A stretch of DNA of 59,405 bases, taken from Prolixibacteraceae bacterium. GTDB lineage: Bacteria > Bacteroidota > Bacteroidia > Bacteroidales > Prolixibacteraceae. The position numbers and the translations under genes are program-made. Positions within the stretch are counted from its first letter, which is position 1, and each line of letters starts with the position of its first letter. Below the pieces are notes generated by a model. The model was not told where the DNA came from. It did not search any database and saw only the letters and a program-made list of their open reading frames with translations. The stretch is from assembly GCA_028282705.1 (NCBI GenBank), contig JANQHI010000063.1, positions 1 through 59,405 on the forward strand. The letters are read 5' to 3'. Of this stretch, positions 43,926 through 53,229 are shown piece by piece.

Positions 43926-45974
43926 TTAAAACTTCAAGCGTGCCTGGAATTTAACTTCTGTTAAGTTTTTCCCATCAATTTCATTATTGCCTGAACTTAT
44001 TGACTCTCTGTCTGTCCAGTGAGTATTGGAAAGTTTACACCACAAGCTCAGGTTTTTTGAAATAGTATAAGAAAAATTCAAGTAAGCACGGAAACCTTTC
44101 CCATGGTAAGCTGGGATAGAATATGTATATAGCAAGTCATTTTCATAGGCATAAACCCTTGAATCATAGCTTTGTGTGTTAAACAAAGCAAAACGTGCAT
44201 ATCCTGTTAAAGGAATAGGTATGGGTTTATAAACCAGGTCTTGGTAAAACATAAAGCCATGGCTGTCAGATTCATCCTTAAATAAAACATATTCAAACCT
44301 GCTTCTAAGGGTAACCTTTTCAGAAACATCATACTGAAAGTAGAGCCTTGTTTGCTTTTTTTGCTGTGGGGCATTTACATATTTTTCCTTAGAAACAGTT
44401 TTCCCCTCTTTTTCTTCATTTTTATAGCGTGCGTAAACAAGGATATTTTTTGAAGGCCTGTATTCAAGTTGGAATAATATGTCATTCCCAGTTGAAGGTG
44501 CTGCAGTGGTAAAGTTTAGCCAGGGTGATTTATAAAAATCTGCATAAGCCTGTAGCCTGAAATTTGGAGCAGGCAATACTTTAAGCCCCATATAAAACCC
44601 AGTTTCATTAATTGTTGAGCTGCCTTCTGAAAATGTATTACTGTAGATGGCATGGTAATCCTTGTCAAAGTGCCTGAAAAGCATTGACAATGTGGCCTGG
44701 TCGTGTAAATGGGCTGTTAACCCCTGAAGCACAGCCATACCATTTGATTGTGACCAGGCTGCTTCTCCAAACAGCTCATATTTCCCTGCTAAATAACGAT
44801 AATTAAGCCCTGCATTGATATTTTCATCCCCACTGAATTTAAAGGAATTATGCAAGCCATCATTTAAAATCAAAGGCAATTCAAACTGTTGGTAGAAGAT
44901 AGTAGCCCCAACTTTTAGCCTGTTTTTTTGAAACTCGATTAAAGCCCCTGTTGCAATTTCCCTCACACTTTTTTCATCATCTATTTCATTGGCTGTCCTG
45001 TGGTAACCTGAAGTTTGCAAGCTGGTGAAATAACCTGGGGTTTGGCTTGCTCCAGAGAAACCAAGGTTGGCATCTTTATTTTTATGTGAATAGAAAAGCT
45101 GCAAGCCCAGGTTCTGAAGTTGGAAGGTTGTACTAACACCCCTGAAGAATAGGTTTTCATCATTTGAAGTATATGGGCGGATTCCTGAGATATTTTTGGA
45201 AATAGCCAGCACATCAGCAGATTTCCCTGGGGCATATCCTTGCCATAGGACCAGGCCCTGACCTGACCTGACAACAAAATCACCAATGGTTACATTTTTC
45301 AATATTGAATTAAACCCCATGCTGATATGCCCTGAGTAGTAGTCAAACCCCTGGCTGTTTGAACCAGTAAAAAATGCTTCTCCAGGATCTTTTTCAGCAG
45401 TCAGCCCCACAGATAGTTGGTTGCCCAACTGGAAACGGTAACGTGAATAAAGCCTAAATGGGTTTCCTTCATAGTTGGCAGGTTCAGTATTCTTGTTTTT
45501 ATATCCTTTGGCTTCCTGAAGTATCCTTGTTGAGCGTAGAAATAAATGATGCCTTCCATATTTCAGGGGTAGTTTCTGAGGTATTGTTTTACCTGCTGAA
45601 GTTTCAAATTTCACAAAAGGTTGGATTTTCTCCAATACTTCCCTGCTAAAACCTTCAACCTGGGTTAACTCAAAAATGGAATAAATATCCCCATATCTAT
45701 TCCTATAATTTAAAAGGTTTGAGATTTGGATTTCATTTAAAAAAGAAAGGTGTTTGAGCTCTTCCTCAGTTGCAATGTTCAAATTCAATGGGTTTTCAAA
45801 ATATTCTTCCAGGTATTCAAGGATAGAAAGGTAATCTGTTTCACCTTCCAGGTCTTCAACCAATGATTCAATAATGTTTTCAAAATGGGTGGTTTTTGCA
45901 GTTTCCTGAGATGAAGCAAACACAGGCCAGCCTGCCAGCAATAAAACAATGATATGTTTATGGATTTGTTTCAT
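43926..45974 (-). CDS. Helix-hairpin-helix outer-membrane protein
   Basis: This is a 682-aa exported protein: a signal peptide (IIVLLLAGWPVFASSQ), a helix-hairpin-helix pair resembling ComEA (about 60-115; LNLNIATEEELKHL, FELTQVEGFSREVLEK), and a long barrel-like region of alternating strands ending TEVKFQARLKF. Proteins of this HhH-plus-barrel layout are frequent in Bacteroidota; their job is unsettled, with DNA handling at the outer membrane one possibility. Its ATG shares one base with the stop of the gene upstream (TGATG), so the two are coupled. Confidence 0.8.
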   Translation of the reverse strand: MKQIHKHIIVLLLAGWPVFASSQETAKTTHFENIIESLVEDLEGETDYLSILEYLEEYFENPLNLNIATEEELKHLSFLNEIQISNLLNYRNRYGDIYSIFELTQVEGFSREVLEKIQPFVKFETSAGKTIPQKLPLKYGRHHLFLRSTRILQEAKGYKNKNTEPANYEGNPFRLYSRYRFQLGNQLSVGLTAEKDPGEAFFTGSNSQGFDYYSGHISMGFNSILKNVTIGDFVVRSGQGLVLWQGYAPGKSADVLAISKNISGIRPYTSNDENLFFRGVSTTFQLQNLGLQLFYSHKNKDANLGFSGASQTPGYFTSLQTSGYHRTANEIDDEKSVREIATGALIEFQKNRLKVGATIFYQQFELPLILNDGLHNSFKFSGDENINAGLNYRYLAGKYELFGEAAWSQSNGMAVLQGLTAHLHDQATLSMLFRHFDKDYHAIYSNTFSEGSSTINETGFYMGLKVLPAPNFRLQAYADFYKSPWLNFTTAAPSTGNDILFQLEYRPSKNILVYARYKNEEKEGKTVSKEKYVNAPQQKKQTRLYFQYDVSEKVTLRSRFEYVLFKDESDSHGFMFYQDLVYKPIPIPLTGYARFALFNTQSYDSRVYAYENDLLYTYSIPAYHGKGFRAYLNFSYTISKNLSLWCKLSNTHWTDRESISSGNNEIDGKNLTEVKFQARLKF

Positions 45975-46789
45975 CAGAATAGGAATTGGATTGAAATTGC
46001 AGGTGTAATGCCTAAGTTACCATGATAATGAAAGCCAATATCAGTAACCATATTTTTGAATGTATAACCAATTCCAGCAGTGTAAATAAATGGCTTTCCT
46101 GATGCCCCAAAACGTAAAGCCAGGTTCTCAGCAGGAAGGAATTCCAATCCTACCCTGTATTGAAGGTCATATTGGCTATTCCCTTCCCATTCAAAGCAGG
46201 CTAATACATATCCTGAAAATGTATAGCTACCTCCCAGCCTAACAGTGGCAGGCATTTTTTCAGTCCTATTGAGGGTTTTTAGGCCAGCTTCAACAGGGTT
46301 GAAAATATGGAAGCCAAGGTTTAACTCAGGGGTCGGCTGGTAAATAACCCCACCCTCAACTGTTGCAAACCCTTTTGAACGTTTATTTTCAGGCATCTTA
46401 GACATAAAATAATCAAACTGGATGCCAGCAGAAATTTTAGAGGATAATTGCCTTGAATAAGCCAACCCAAATTTATTTTCCTTAAATGTACCTGTCCCAA
46501 ATTGTGTAAAACTTAAACCAAAAACACCAGATTGTGTTGGGAGGACCACCATACCTGCCATTAGGGAAAATTCATCAACCATAAACCTGGATTCATAATA
46601 TAGCCCTGCTTTAATATCATGAATAGTTGAAATGCCTGCCTGGTTATGAAACACTGACCAGGTGTCATAAATAGAAACATATGCATTGGATAAAGCAACA
46701 GCCCTGGCACCTGCATATTGGTTTTCTATGGCTGAAGCAACATTGAAGGCTAATAATTGTATGAATAGGGCAACAGTTAAGTGTTTCAT
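45974..46789 (-). CDS. PorV/PorQ-like outer-membrane protein
   Basis: This is a 271-aa protein with a signal peptide (LTVALFIQLLAFNVASA) and the start YAGARAVALSNAYVSIYD, followed by SVFHNQAGIS, which is the hallmark of the PorV/FadL-like barrel group in Bacteroidota. PorV and PorQ serve T9SS, but this protein is shorter and cannot be assigned to either. It is translationally coupled to the HhH outer-membrane protein. Confidence 0.75.
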   Translation of the reverse strand: MKHLTVALFIQLLAFNVASAIENQYAGARAVALSNAYVSIYDTWSVFHNQAGISTIHDIKAGLYYESRFMVDEFSLMAGMVVLPTQSGVFGLSFTQFGTGTFKENKFGLAYSRQLSSKISAGIQFDYFMSKMPENKRSKGFATVEGGVIYQPTPELNLGFHIFNPVEAGLKTLNRTEKMPATVRLGGSYTFSGYVLACFEWEGNSQYDLQYRVGLEFLPAENLALRFGASGKPFIYTAGIGYTFKNMVTDIGFHYHGNLGITPAISIQFLF

Positions 46790-46798
46790 ATTAACATT

Positions 46799-46825
46799 AA
46801 AAAAGGTGTACTTAAACAGTACACC
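46799..46825 (-). terminator. purE terminator
   Basis: GGTGTACT/AGTACACC arms (46805-46812, 46818-46825) around a 5-base loop run into T6 on the minus strand, beyond the purE stop. Confidence 0.8.
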
Positions 46826-46863
46826 ATACTGGGCAATTTACATATTTTTTCCCAAAGTTTTCC

Positions 46864-47370
46864 CTAGTTAACCTTGAATTTGAATTTAATTTCTGAAAGT
46901 TCCTGGTTTGCTTTTACAATTTTTTGTTTTAGGTCTTCCTTGAAAGTAATTAGCTTGCCCATCAATTCCTCATCTCCAGTAGCTATCATTTGTAATGCAA
47001 GGATTGCTGCATTCCTTGAGCCATTCAGTGCAACAGTGGCAACTGGGATACCTGGCGGCATTTGTAAAATAGCCAATATTGAATCCAATCCTTCAAGGGA
47101 GGCTTTAATAGGGACACCTATTACAGGCAGGGGAGTCATAGCAGCAACAACACCAGGAAGGTGTGCAGCCATGCCTGCACCAGCTATAATCACTTTTATC
47201 CCCCTGTCTTTGGCTGACCTGGCAAACTGTTCTACCTCATCAGGTGTCCTGTGTGCTGACAATGCATTCATTTCAAATGGAATCTCAAATTCTTCCAAGA
47301 TTTTGGCAGCACCTTCCATAACATCAAGGTCTGATGTGCTACCCATGATAATACTTACTAATGGCTTCAT
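46864..47370 (-). CDS. purE: N5-carboxyaminoimidazole ribonucleotide mutase
   Basis: This is class I PurE, which moves the carboxyl group of N5-CAIR to give CAIR in purine synthesis. The motifs IIMGSTSDLDVMEGA, SAHRTPDEV and IIAGAGMAAHLPGVVAAMT are all present. The 168-aa length is normal. It diverges from the hpt salvage gene with 127 bp between them and has its own terminator. Confidence 0.96.
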   Translation of the reverse strand: MKPLVSIIMGSTSDLDVMEGAAKILEEFEIPFEMNALSAHRTPDEVEQFARSAKDRGIKVIIAGAGMAAHLPGVVAAMTPLPVIGVPIKASLEGLDSILAILQMPPGIPVATVALNGSRNAAILALQMIATGDEELMGKLITFKEDLKQKIVKANQELSEIKFKFKVN

Positions 47371-47497
47371 TTTTTACCTATTTATTTTTTGTGTGACAAA
47401 TTGTTTTGTTATTTTGTAGCCTTCTAATTTTTAGGCGAAAATACAGGATTTTCATTAGAAAAAAAATCAATAAATATCAACAAACAAAGAGTAGGAC

Positions 47498-48037
47498 ATG
47501 AAGCAGGTCAAAATCCATGACAAAGAGTTTGAATTATTTATTCCTTATGAGAAGATCAGGTCAGTAGTGGAAGGCCTTGCTGAGAAAATGAATAGAGACC
47601 TAAAAGGGAAGAACCCCCTGTTTGTTTGTATCCTGAATGGTTCATTTGTGTTTGCAGCAGAACTTTATAAAAGGATTGAGATTATTGATTCTGAGATAAC
47701 TTTTGTAAAGCTTGCCTCATATGATGGGGATAAAAGCACAGGCAAGGTTAAACAATTAATTGGGTTTAATGAGGATATTAAAGGAAGGACAGTTGTTGTT
47801 TTAGAAGACATAGTTGACACAGGCATCACCATCAACAATATTATGAAGCAATTGGAGGGCATGGAGCCACATGAAGTGAAAGTGGCTACTTTATTATTAA
47901 AACCTGATGCATTGAAAATGGAAGTGGATTTGGATTATGTGGGATTGGAAATTCCAAATGATTTTATAGTAGGGTATGGGCTGGATTATGATGGACGGGG
48001 AAGAAACCTGATAGACATCTATACTTTAATAAAATAA
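47498..48037 (+). CDS. hpt: Hypoxanthine phosphoribosyltransferase
   Basis: This purine salvage enzyme makes IMP or GMP from the free base and PRPP. The PRPP motif VVLEDIVDTGITI (about residues 106-118), the N-terminal LNGSFVFAAEL and the C-terminal FIVGYGLDYDGRGRN are characteristic. At 179 aa it is typical. It heads the hpt-adk-obg-PAP2-MutS-like row; adk starts 10-20 bp later. Confidence 0.95.
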   Translation: MKQVKIHDKEFELFIPYEKIRSVVEGLAEKMNRDLKGKNPLFVCILNGSFVFAAELYKRIEIIDSEITFVKLASYDGDKSTGKVKQLIGFNEDIKGRTVVVLEDIVDTGITINNIMKQLEGMEPHEVKVATLLLKPDALKMEVDLDYVGLEIPNDFIVGYGLDYDGRGRNLIDIYTLIK

Positions 48038-48056
48038 AAATAAAAACATGATCATT

Positions 48057-48629
48057 ATGCTAAACTTGGTATTATTTGGTCCTCCAGGAGCTGGTAAAGG
48101 GACACAGGCAGAATATCTTATTGAGGCTTATAGTCTTTTACATTTGTCGACTGGTGATTTATTACGCAGCGAAATAGCAGCTGGGGCTAAACTTGGGCTT
48201 GAGGCAAAAAAATACATGGAAAAGGGGGAATTGGTTCCTGATGAAGTAGTAATTGGGATGATCAAAGGGCGCCTTGAAGCCAACCAGGATGCCAATGGGT
48301 TTATCTTTGATGGGTTTCCTAGGACAGTTGCACAAGCTGAGGCACTGGACAAACTGCTCAATGAAAATGAAACTCCTATTTCTGCCATGTTAAGCCTTGA
48401 GGTTGAAAAACAAGAACTCATTAACAGGCTCTTGAAACGTGGTGAAAGCTCAGGAAGGCCAGATGACCAAAACCAGGAGGTAATTGAAAATAGGATCAAC
48501 GTGTATAATGAAAAAACTGCCCCATTGGTTGATTATTATGCATCTTTCAACAAGCATTATGGTGTTGATGGCATGGGGTCAATTGAAGAAATAGCAGGCA
48601 GGCTTAAACAAGTTGTTGATACCTTATGA
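48057..48629 (+). CDS. adk: Adenylate kinase (short LID)
   Basis: Adk balances AMP, ADP and ATP. The P-loop GPPGAGKGTQ, LSTGDLLR, FDGFPRTVAQAEAL and RPDDQNQEVIENRINVY are all seen. The LID is the short type without zinc cysteines, usual in Bacteroidota, and gives about 190 aa. The ATG at 48057 places the P-loop at the usual distance from the start; a start three codons earlier is possible. Confidence 0.96.
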   Translation: MLNLVLFGPPGAGKGTQAEYLIEAYSLLHLSTGDLLRSEIAAGAKLGLEAKKYMEKGELVPDEVVIGMIKGRLEANQDANGFIFDGFPRTVAQAEALDKLLNENETPISAMLSLEVEKQELINRLLKRGESSGRPDDQNQEVIENRINVYNEKTAPLVDYYASFNKHYGVDGMGSIEEIAGRLKQVVDTL

Positions 48630-48673
48630 TGCAATAATTGGTATTCAGTTAAACAGATTCATATCCTGAAAAA

Positions 48674-48704
48674 TTTGGGCTAAGTACAAATTGGTGTATT
48701 TTTG
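48674..48704 (+). promoter_or_regulatory. obg promoter (TTTG-N19-TATTTTTG)
   Basis: A TTTG (48674-48677) is followed 19 bases later by TATTTTTG (48697-48704). This is the best full match to the Bacteroidota promoter consensus in the window. It overlaps the upstream part of the obg frame and shows the true start is ATG 48744. Confidence 0.75.
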
Positions 48705-48743
48705 CATGGTCAATTGGTTGAAAAACCTGTTTCAAAAAATTGC

Positions 48744-49739
48744 ATGGCTGAAAATAACTTTGTTGATTATGTGAAAATATTTTGTGCCTCAGGGAATGGT
48801 GGTGCAGGGTCAGCACACCTTAGGCGTGAAAAATATGTAGCCAAAGGAGGTCCTGATGGTGGTGATGGAGGCAGGGGTGGCCATGTGATATTAAAAGGCA
48901 ATACCCATATGTGGACATTGTTGCACCTCAAATACAAAAAACATATTAAAGCAGGGCATGGTGAGCCTGGTGGCAGGCAGTGCAGCAGTGGGGCATTTGG
49001 CGAAGACATGATCATTGAGGTGCCTTTGGGTACCATTGCCAGGGATGCTGAAACCAATGAATTCCTTTTTGAAATTGCTGAAGATGGAGAAACTGAAATC
49101 ATTGCTGAAGGAGGAAAAGGAGGGCTGGGGAATGTCCATTTTAAATCAGCAACCAACCAGACTCCCAGGTATGCACAACCTGGTGAAAATGGAGTAGAAG
49201 GGTGGAAAATACTTGAACTAAAAGTTCTGGCAGATGTGGGGCTGGTGGGTTTCCCAAGTGCTGGCAAATCAACTTTGTTGTCAGTGGTGTCAGCAGCCAA
49301 ACCTAAAATTGCTGAATACCATTTTACAACACTGGTTCCAAACCTGGGGATTGTAAGTTATCGCGACAACCAGTCATTTATTATGGCTGATATCCCTGGG
49401 ATTATTGAAGGAGCTCACAAAGGTAAAGGGTTGGGGCTAAGGTTCCTTAGGCATATTGAGCGTAATTCAATGTTGCTGTTTATGGTTCCTGCTGACAGCA
49501 AAGGGCACAAGAAAGAGTATGAAATACTGGTTAATGAACTGGAAAAATACAACCCTGAGTTGCTCGATAAAGACAGGTTTCTGGTAATCAGTAAATCAGA
49601 TATGCTTGATGAAGAACTTCAGGCTGAAATAAGTAAGGAACTGGAAGATATACCACACATGTATATCTCTTCAGTATCAGGATATAACATTATTCAACTT
49701 AAAGACCAGGTTTGGAAGATATTGAATAAAACAGGTTAA
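48744..49739 (+). CDS. obgE: Obg GTPase
   Basis: This is the ribosome-assembly and stress-linked GTPase ObgE/CgtA. The glycine-rich Obg domain covers about residues 1-158 ([27 protein letters not shown]). The G domain follows, with G1 [10 protein letters not shown]3 DIPGIIEGA and the SKSD variant of G4, common in this phylum. The 331-aa protein lacks the C-terminal OCT extension. Its stop overlaps the PAP2 start by one base (TAATG). Confidence 0.95.
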   Translation: MAENNFVDYVKIFCASGNGGAGSAHLRREKYVAKGGPDGGDGGRGGHVILKGNTHMWTLLHLKYKKHIKAGHGEPGGRQCSSGAFGEDMIIEVPLGTIARDAETNEFLFEIAEDGETEIIAEGGKGGLGNVHFKSATNQTPRYAQPGENGVEGWKILELKVLADVGLVGFPSAGKSTLLSVVSAAKPKIAEYHFTTLVPNLGIVSYRDNQSFIMADIPGIIEGAHKGKGLGLRFLRHIERNSMLLFMVPADSKGHKKEYEILVNELEKYNPELLDKDRFLVISKSDMLDEELQAEISKELEDIPHMYISSVSGYNIIQLKDQVWKILNKTG

Positions 49740-50434
49740 TGCAGTGGCTTGATAAAATAATACAGTTGGACAAGGAATTATTGCTGTTCCTGAATGGCAT
49801 GCACAATGATTTTTTTGACCTGTTTATGTTTTTTGTAACGCGCAAAGAAACATGGATCCCTTTTTATGCCATCCTGATATTTTATATAATTAAAAACTTC
49901 CGGCACAAATCTGTTTTGGTATTCTTGTTTTTTATTGTGGCTTTGGTAGCGAGTGACCAAATTTCTTTCCTGGTCAAAGAAACAGTTCAACGTTTACGGC
50001 CACTCTATGACCCTGAGATTACTGACCTGGTTCATGTATTTGGTAAAAAAAGCGGGCAATTTGGTTTTTTTTCAGGGCATGCTGCCAATTCATTTACAAC
50101 CCTCACATTCACAGCCTATTTGTTTAAAAATAAGTTATATACAAGGTCAATACTGTTGTGGGCATTGTTGGTTTCTTATTCGCGCATTTACCTTGGGGTG
50201 CATTTCCCCCTTGATATCGTTGGAGGGATAATGTTAGGATACTTTTTAGGATACCTGTTTTTCAGGTTGATGATGTTTGTTGAGAACCACTTTTTTATTG
50301 CCAGGCAACCTGCCATCCAAAAATCTGGGCTGTATATTAAACATGTTGTTATTATCATTTTAGTGTTGTTGGTTATTGCCACTGTGTTGTTATTTACCAC
50401 TCATATCCTTTTACACTATCAGCTAGTCAAATAA
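49739..50434 (+). CDS. PAP2-family membrane phosphatase
   Basis: This is a type 2 phosphatidic-acid phosphatase-like membrane protein of about six helices. All three active-site motifs are present: KETVQRLRP (C1), FSGHAANSFT (C2) and SRIYLGVHFPLDIVGG (C3). Such enzymes act on undecaprenyl pyrophosphate or on phospholipid phosphates; the substrate here is open. It is coupled to obgE by a one-base overlap and 9 bp ahead of the MutS-like gene. Confidence 0.9.
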   Translation: MQWLDKIIQLDKELLLFLNGMHNDFFDLFMFFVTRKETWIPFYAILIFYIIKNFRHKSVLVFLFFIVALVASDQISFLVKETVQRLRPLYDPEITDLVHVFGKKSGQFGFFSGHAANSFTTLTFTAYLFKNKLYTRSILLWALLVSYSRIYLGVHFPLDIVGGIMLGYFLGYLFFRLMMFVENHFFIARQPAIQKSGLYIKHVVIIILVLLVIATVLLFTTHILLHYQLVK

Positions 50435-50443
50435 ACCCTATTT

Positions 50444-52234
50444 ATGAGCCAAAATTTAGCCACCTTTTATATTCAGCAAAAGGATAAGTTTGAAGCCAAT
50501 GTTAACCTTTTGGGCAAAAAACTCAGGTGGGTTTCATTGTTTAGGATTGGGGTATTTGTTGCCCTGGTAGCCTCTTTGTTTTATCTGCCCCAGATTGGCT
50601 GGTTAATAGCTACAACTGTTGCAGTTGTTTTATTGGGGCTCTTCCTGTTCCTGGTGAAGTTGCATATTCAGGTTGAAAAAAATAAAAAAAAGAATGGGAT
50701 ATTGGTTGCGTTTTGCCAGGATGAGTTAAAAGCATTAAACCATGAATTTGGGCATTTTCATGAAGGGGAGGAATTTATTGATTCCAGCCATGATTTTTCA
50801 TATGACCTGGATGTTTTTAGTGAAGGGTCATTGTTTCAATTCATCAATAGGACATCAACAATAAGTGGGCAAAAAACATTGGCAAAGTGGCTGCAAAACC
50901 CATTAACCAGTAAAGCTGAAATTGTGCCTTTGCAGGAGGCAGTAAAAGAAATGGCTGCCTTAAGGAAGTGGAGGATGAATTTCTTCTCTTTGGGTAAGCT
51001 ATTTGAAGAATCTGAAGAGCAGCATAAAAAAATTATTAATTGGTCAGTAAAAAAGTTTACATTCAGAAGCCTGGGGTTTACTAAATTCCTGCTTATTGCT
51101 ATACCTTTTTTTACAGTATTATCTTTGGTTTCCCTCTTCTTTGGGGTAAACTATGCAGTCCTTTTAATATTTGTGTTCTTGCAATGGTTTGCCATGTATT
51201 TCTATAGGAAACAGATAAAAGGTTACTTCAGGTTTTTTAGTAAAAAAACGTTGCTCATTGAAAAATATAAAGCTTTGCTAAGTGAAATTGAAAAACAGGA
51301 ATTCCAATCATCCTGGCTGAAGCAGCAACAGTCATTGGCTAGAGTACCACATTCAGCATGTAAAACTATCGATAAGCTTGGGAAGTTGGTTAGGCAATTT
51401 GAATATAGGCAGAATATTTTGGTGGGTTTCATCCTTAATTCATTTTTCCTTTGGGATATCAGATGTGTGTATTTACTGTACAAATGGCAATCAGAAAATA
51501 GTGAAAAGCTGATGGATTGGTTGGTTGCCATCGAAAATATGGATGCCCTGATAAGCCTGGCAAATTTTGCCGATAACCATCCTGGATATGCTTACCCTGA
51601 AATAAATGGAAGAAACTTTTCTATGGATGCCAAAGAATTGGGGCATCCCTTATTAAACCCTGAAAGAAGGGTGTGCAGTGACTTTAAGTTCAACAAAATC
51701 CCTGAAGTGGTTATTGTTACAGGAGCCAACATGGCGGGCAAAAGTACCTTTTTGAGGGCAGTGGGTGTAAACCTTGTATTGGCAGGCATAGGTGCACCTG
51801 TTTGTGCAGCCCAGATGAATTACACTCCCATGGGTATTTATACAAACATGAGGACAACAGACTCACTATTTAAAGATGAGTCCTACTTTTTTGCTGAATT
51901 AAAAAGGCTTGGGTCAATGCTGGAAAGGTTAAAAAAGGGTGAACAGCTTTTTGTTATTTTAGATGAAATGCTAAAAGGCACCAATTCTGTGGATAAGCTT
52001 AATGGATCAAAAGAGTTGGTTAAGAAAATGGTGGAATTACAAGCTGCTGCACTTATAGCAACTCATGACCTAAAGCTGGCTGAAATGGAAAAAGAGCATA
52101 ATGGCGCAGTGGTAAATAAATGTTTTGAAATCCACATCAGGGACAATGAACTTACCTTTGACTATAAATTAGCTGATGGGGTTACCCAATCAATGAATGC
52201 CACCTTCCTGATGAAGAAGATGGGGATAATTTAA
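50444..52234 (+). CDS. Membrane-anchored MutS-like ATPase
   Basis: This is a 596-aa MutS-family protein lacking the N-terminal mismatch-recognition domains. It has two pairs of predicted helices (about 30-73 and 210-250), a MutS core-like helical region and the C-terminal ABC-type ATPase: Walker A GANMAGKSTFLR (about 428), NMRTTDSLFKDESYFFAEL and Walker B ILDEMLKGTNSVD. Such membrane forms are common in Bacteroidota and their role is not established. It lies in an operon-like row after PAP2. Confidence 0.88.
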   Translation: MSQNLATFYIQQKDKFEANVNLLGKKLRWVSLFRIGVFVALVASLFYLPQIGWLIATTVAVVLLGLFLFLVKLHIQVEKNKKKNGILVAFCQDELKALNHEFGHFHEGEEFIDSSHDFSYDLDVFSEGSLFQFINRTSTISGQKTLAKWLQNPLTSKAEIVPLQEAVKEMAALRKWRMNFFSLGKLFEESEEQHKKIINWSVKKFTFRSLGFTKFLLIAIPFFTVLSLVSLFFGVNYAVLLIFVFLQWFAMYFYRKQIKGYFRFFSKKTLLIEKYKALLSEIEKQEFQSSWLKQQQSLARVPHSACKTIDKLGKLVRQFEYRQNILVGFILNSFFLWDIRCVYLLYKWQSENSEKLMDWLVAIENMDALISLANFADNHPGYAYPEINGRNFSMDAKELGHPLLNPERRVCSDFKFNKIPEVVIVTGANMAGKSTFLRAVGVNLVLAGIGAPVCAAQMNYTPMGIYTNMRTTDSLFKDESYFFAELKRLGSMLERLKKGEQLFVILDEMLKGTNSVDKLNGSKELVKKMVELQAAALIATHDLKLAEMEKEHNGAVVNKCFEIHIRDNELTFDYKLADGVTQSMNATFLMKKMGII

Positions 52235-52362
52235 AAGGACAATAAACTTCCAACTGTTTAAAATCCAAAATGATTGTACAAAAGGTATAATCAGGGTGAG
52301 TTATATTGTAATAGAAACTGAAAGTAGTTTATCCCCTTCTAATACAAACTTAGGCTGGTATA

Positions 52363-52564
52363 AGTAACTGTTAGGAAATTTTAATTGTGCCTGATTACCA
52401 GGCTCTTATCTTTTTGTGATTTTTAGAGTTTTGGTGCCTTTGTGGCTAAGGGTATTTACCTTAAGAATGCCACTAAGCCACTAATTCACAAAGCATCCAC
52501 CAAGGTTTTATTTTAATGAATGTAATTTGTATAAACTTATTTTACAAATTTCCTAACTGTTACT
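52363..52564. mobile_element. MITE-like element with 19-bp terminal inverted repeats
   Basis: The ends 52363-52381 and 52546-52564 are inverted copies with one mismatch, built on GTAACTGTTAGGAAATTT. Both are flanked by ATA (52360-52362, 52565-52567), which could be a 3-bp target duplication. Inside lie two further hairpins and no open frame. A non-autonomous transposable element is inferred. Confidence 0.5.
52429..52481. repeat. Palindrome, copy 2 of the dispersed repeat
   Basis: GTGCCTTTGTGGC (52434-52446) and GCCACTAAGCCAC (52469-52481) form a 13-bp stem with two mismatches, extended by TAAGG/CCTTA. Bases 52429-52449 match 3521-3541 at 18 of 21 positions. Confidence 0.65.
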
Positions 52565-53137
52565 ATAGGTTACCTCAAAGCCGCGTCTTTTAAGCGTGGA
52601 TATTTACTCTTGCTCTCCTTCTTTTAATATATATTTTATTTTCAGGATTTGGTCAAACCTTAGGTAATGGATTTTCCTTTTGTATTCTACCCTGGTTCTT
52701 TTTGAAGCCTTCTTAATAAATATTTTTAGCTTTCCTGAGAAGCTCCTTAAAATCAGGATAATCCCTGTTTTCTAAAAAATAAGATCAAAACAGCCTCTTA
52801 GTTTGATTTTGTTCTCTGAATCCAAAAACAGTGTAATGAAGGCAAAACCTTTTTTTTGCACCTCATCCTGTTTAACACGGTAACTTTTCACGTATTTTCC
52901 ACCATCAAAACACGTATTTTTACTTATATTATTAACGCAACCATTTGTTAATTTTGTACATCTATTTAAATGAAGGTAAAAATGCAGGTTTACCTATTTA
53001 GGCCAAATATAAATTAATTTTAGTGCCTGGATTTTAAACGTAAAAAGGCATAAATTTACATTGAAAATAAACCCAAGGACGAAAACCAGATTTTAACCAA
53101 TGAAGTAAAAGCGTTGCCCCTGGGTATTAAAAATAAC

Positions 53138-53160
53138 AGCCCGGTTTTTTAAACCGAGCT
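53138..53160 (+). repeat. Leader hairpin before the S74 gene
   Basis: AGCCCGGTTT (53138-53147) and AAACCGAGCT (53151-53160) pair with one mismatch around TTT. The CGGTTT/AAACCG core resembles the hairpin at 38240. Confidence 0.6.
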
Positions 53161-53229
53161 GCACAAGTTTTATTTATTAATCTGTTGCAAAGGACGGCAA
53201 TCCTGCGCAACAATAAACATTACAAAATT

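Larger units (their letters stand above)
52235..53229. other. 995-bp gene-poor spacer before the S74/RHS array
   Basis: No intact gene. It contains a small hairpin with a T-rich tail (52389-52415), a 202-bp MITE-like element (52363-52564), a minus-strand stretch of broken coding-like sequence (about 52560-52990), a TAATTTTTG -7-like sequence at 52949, and a hairpin (53138-53160) in the presumed leader of the S74 gene. Confidence 0.55.

Noticed and set aside
48702-48743. Upstream extension of the Obg frame
   Set aside because: The -7 promoter element overlaps it, so the transcript starts too late to include it.
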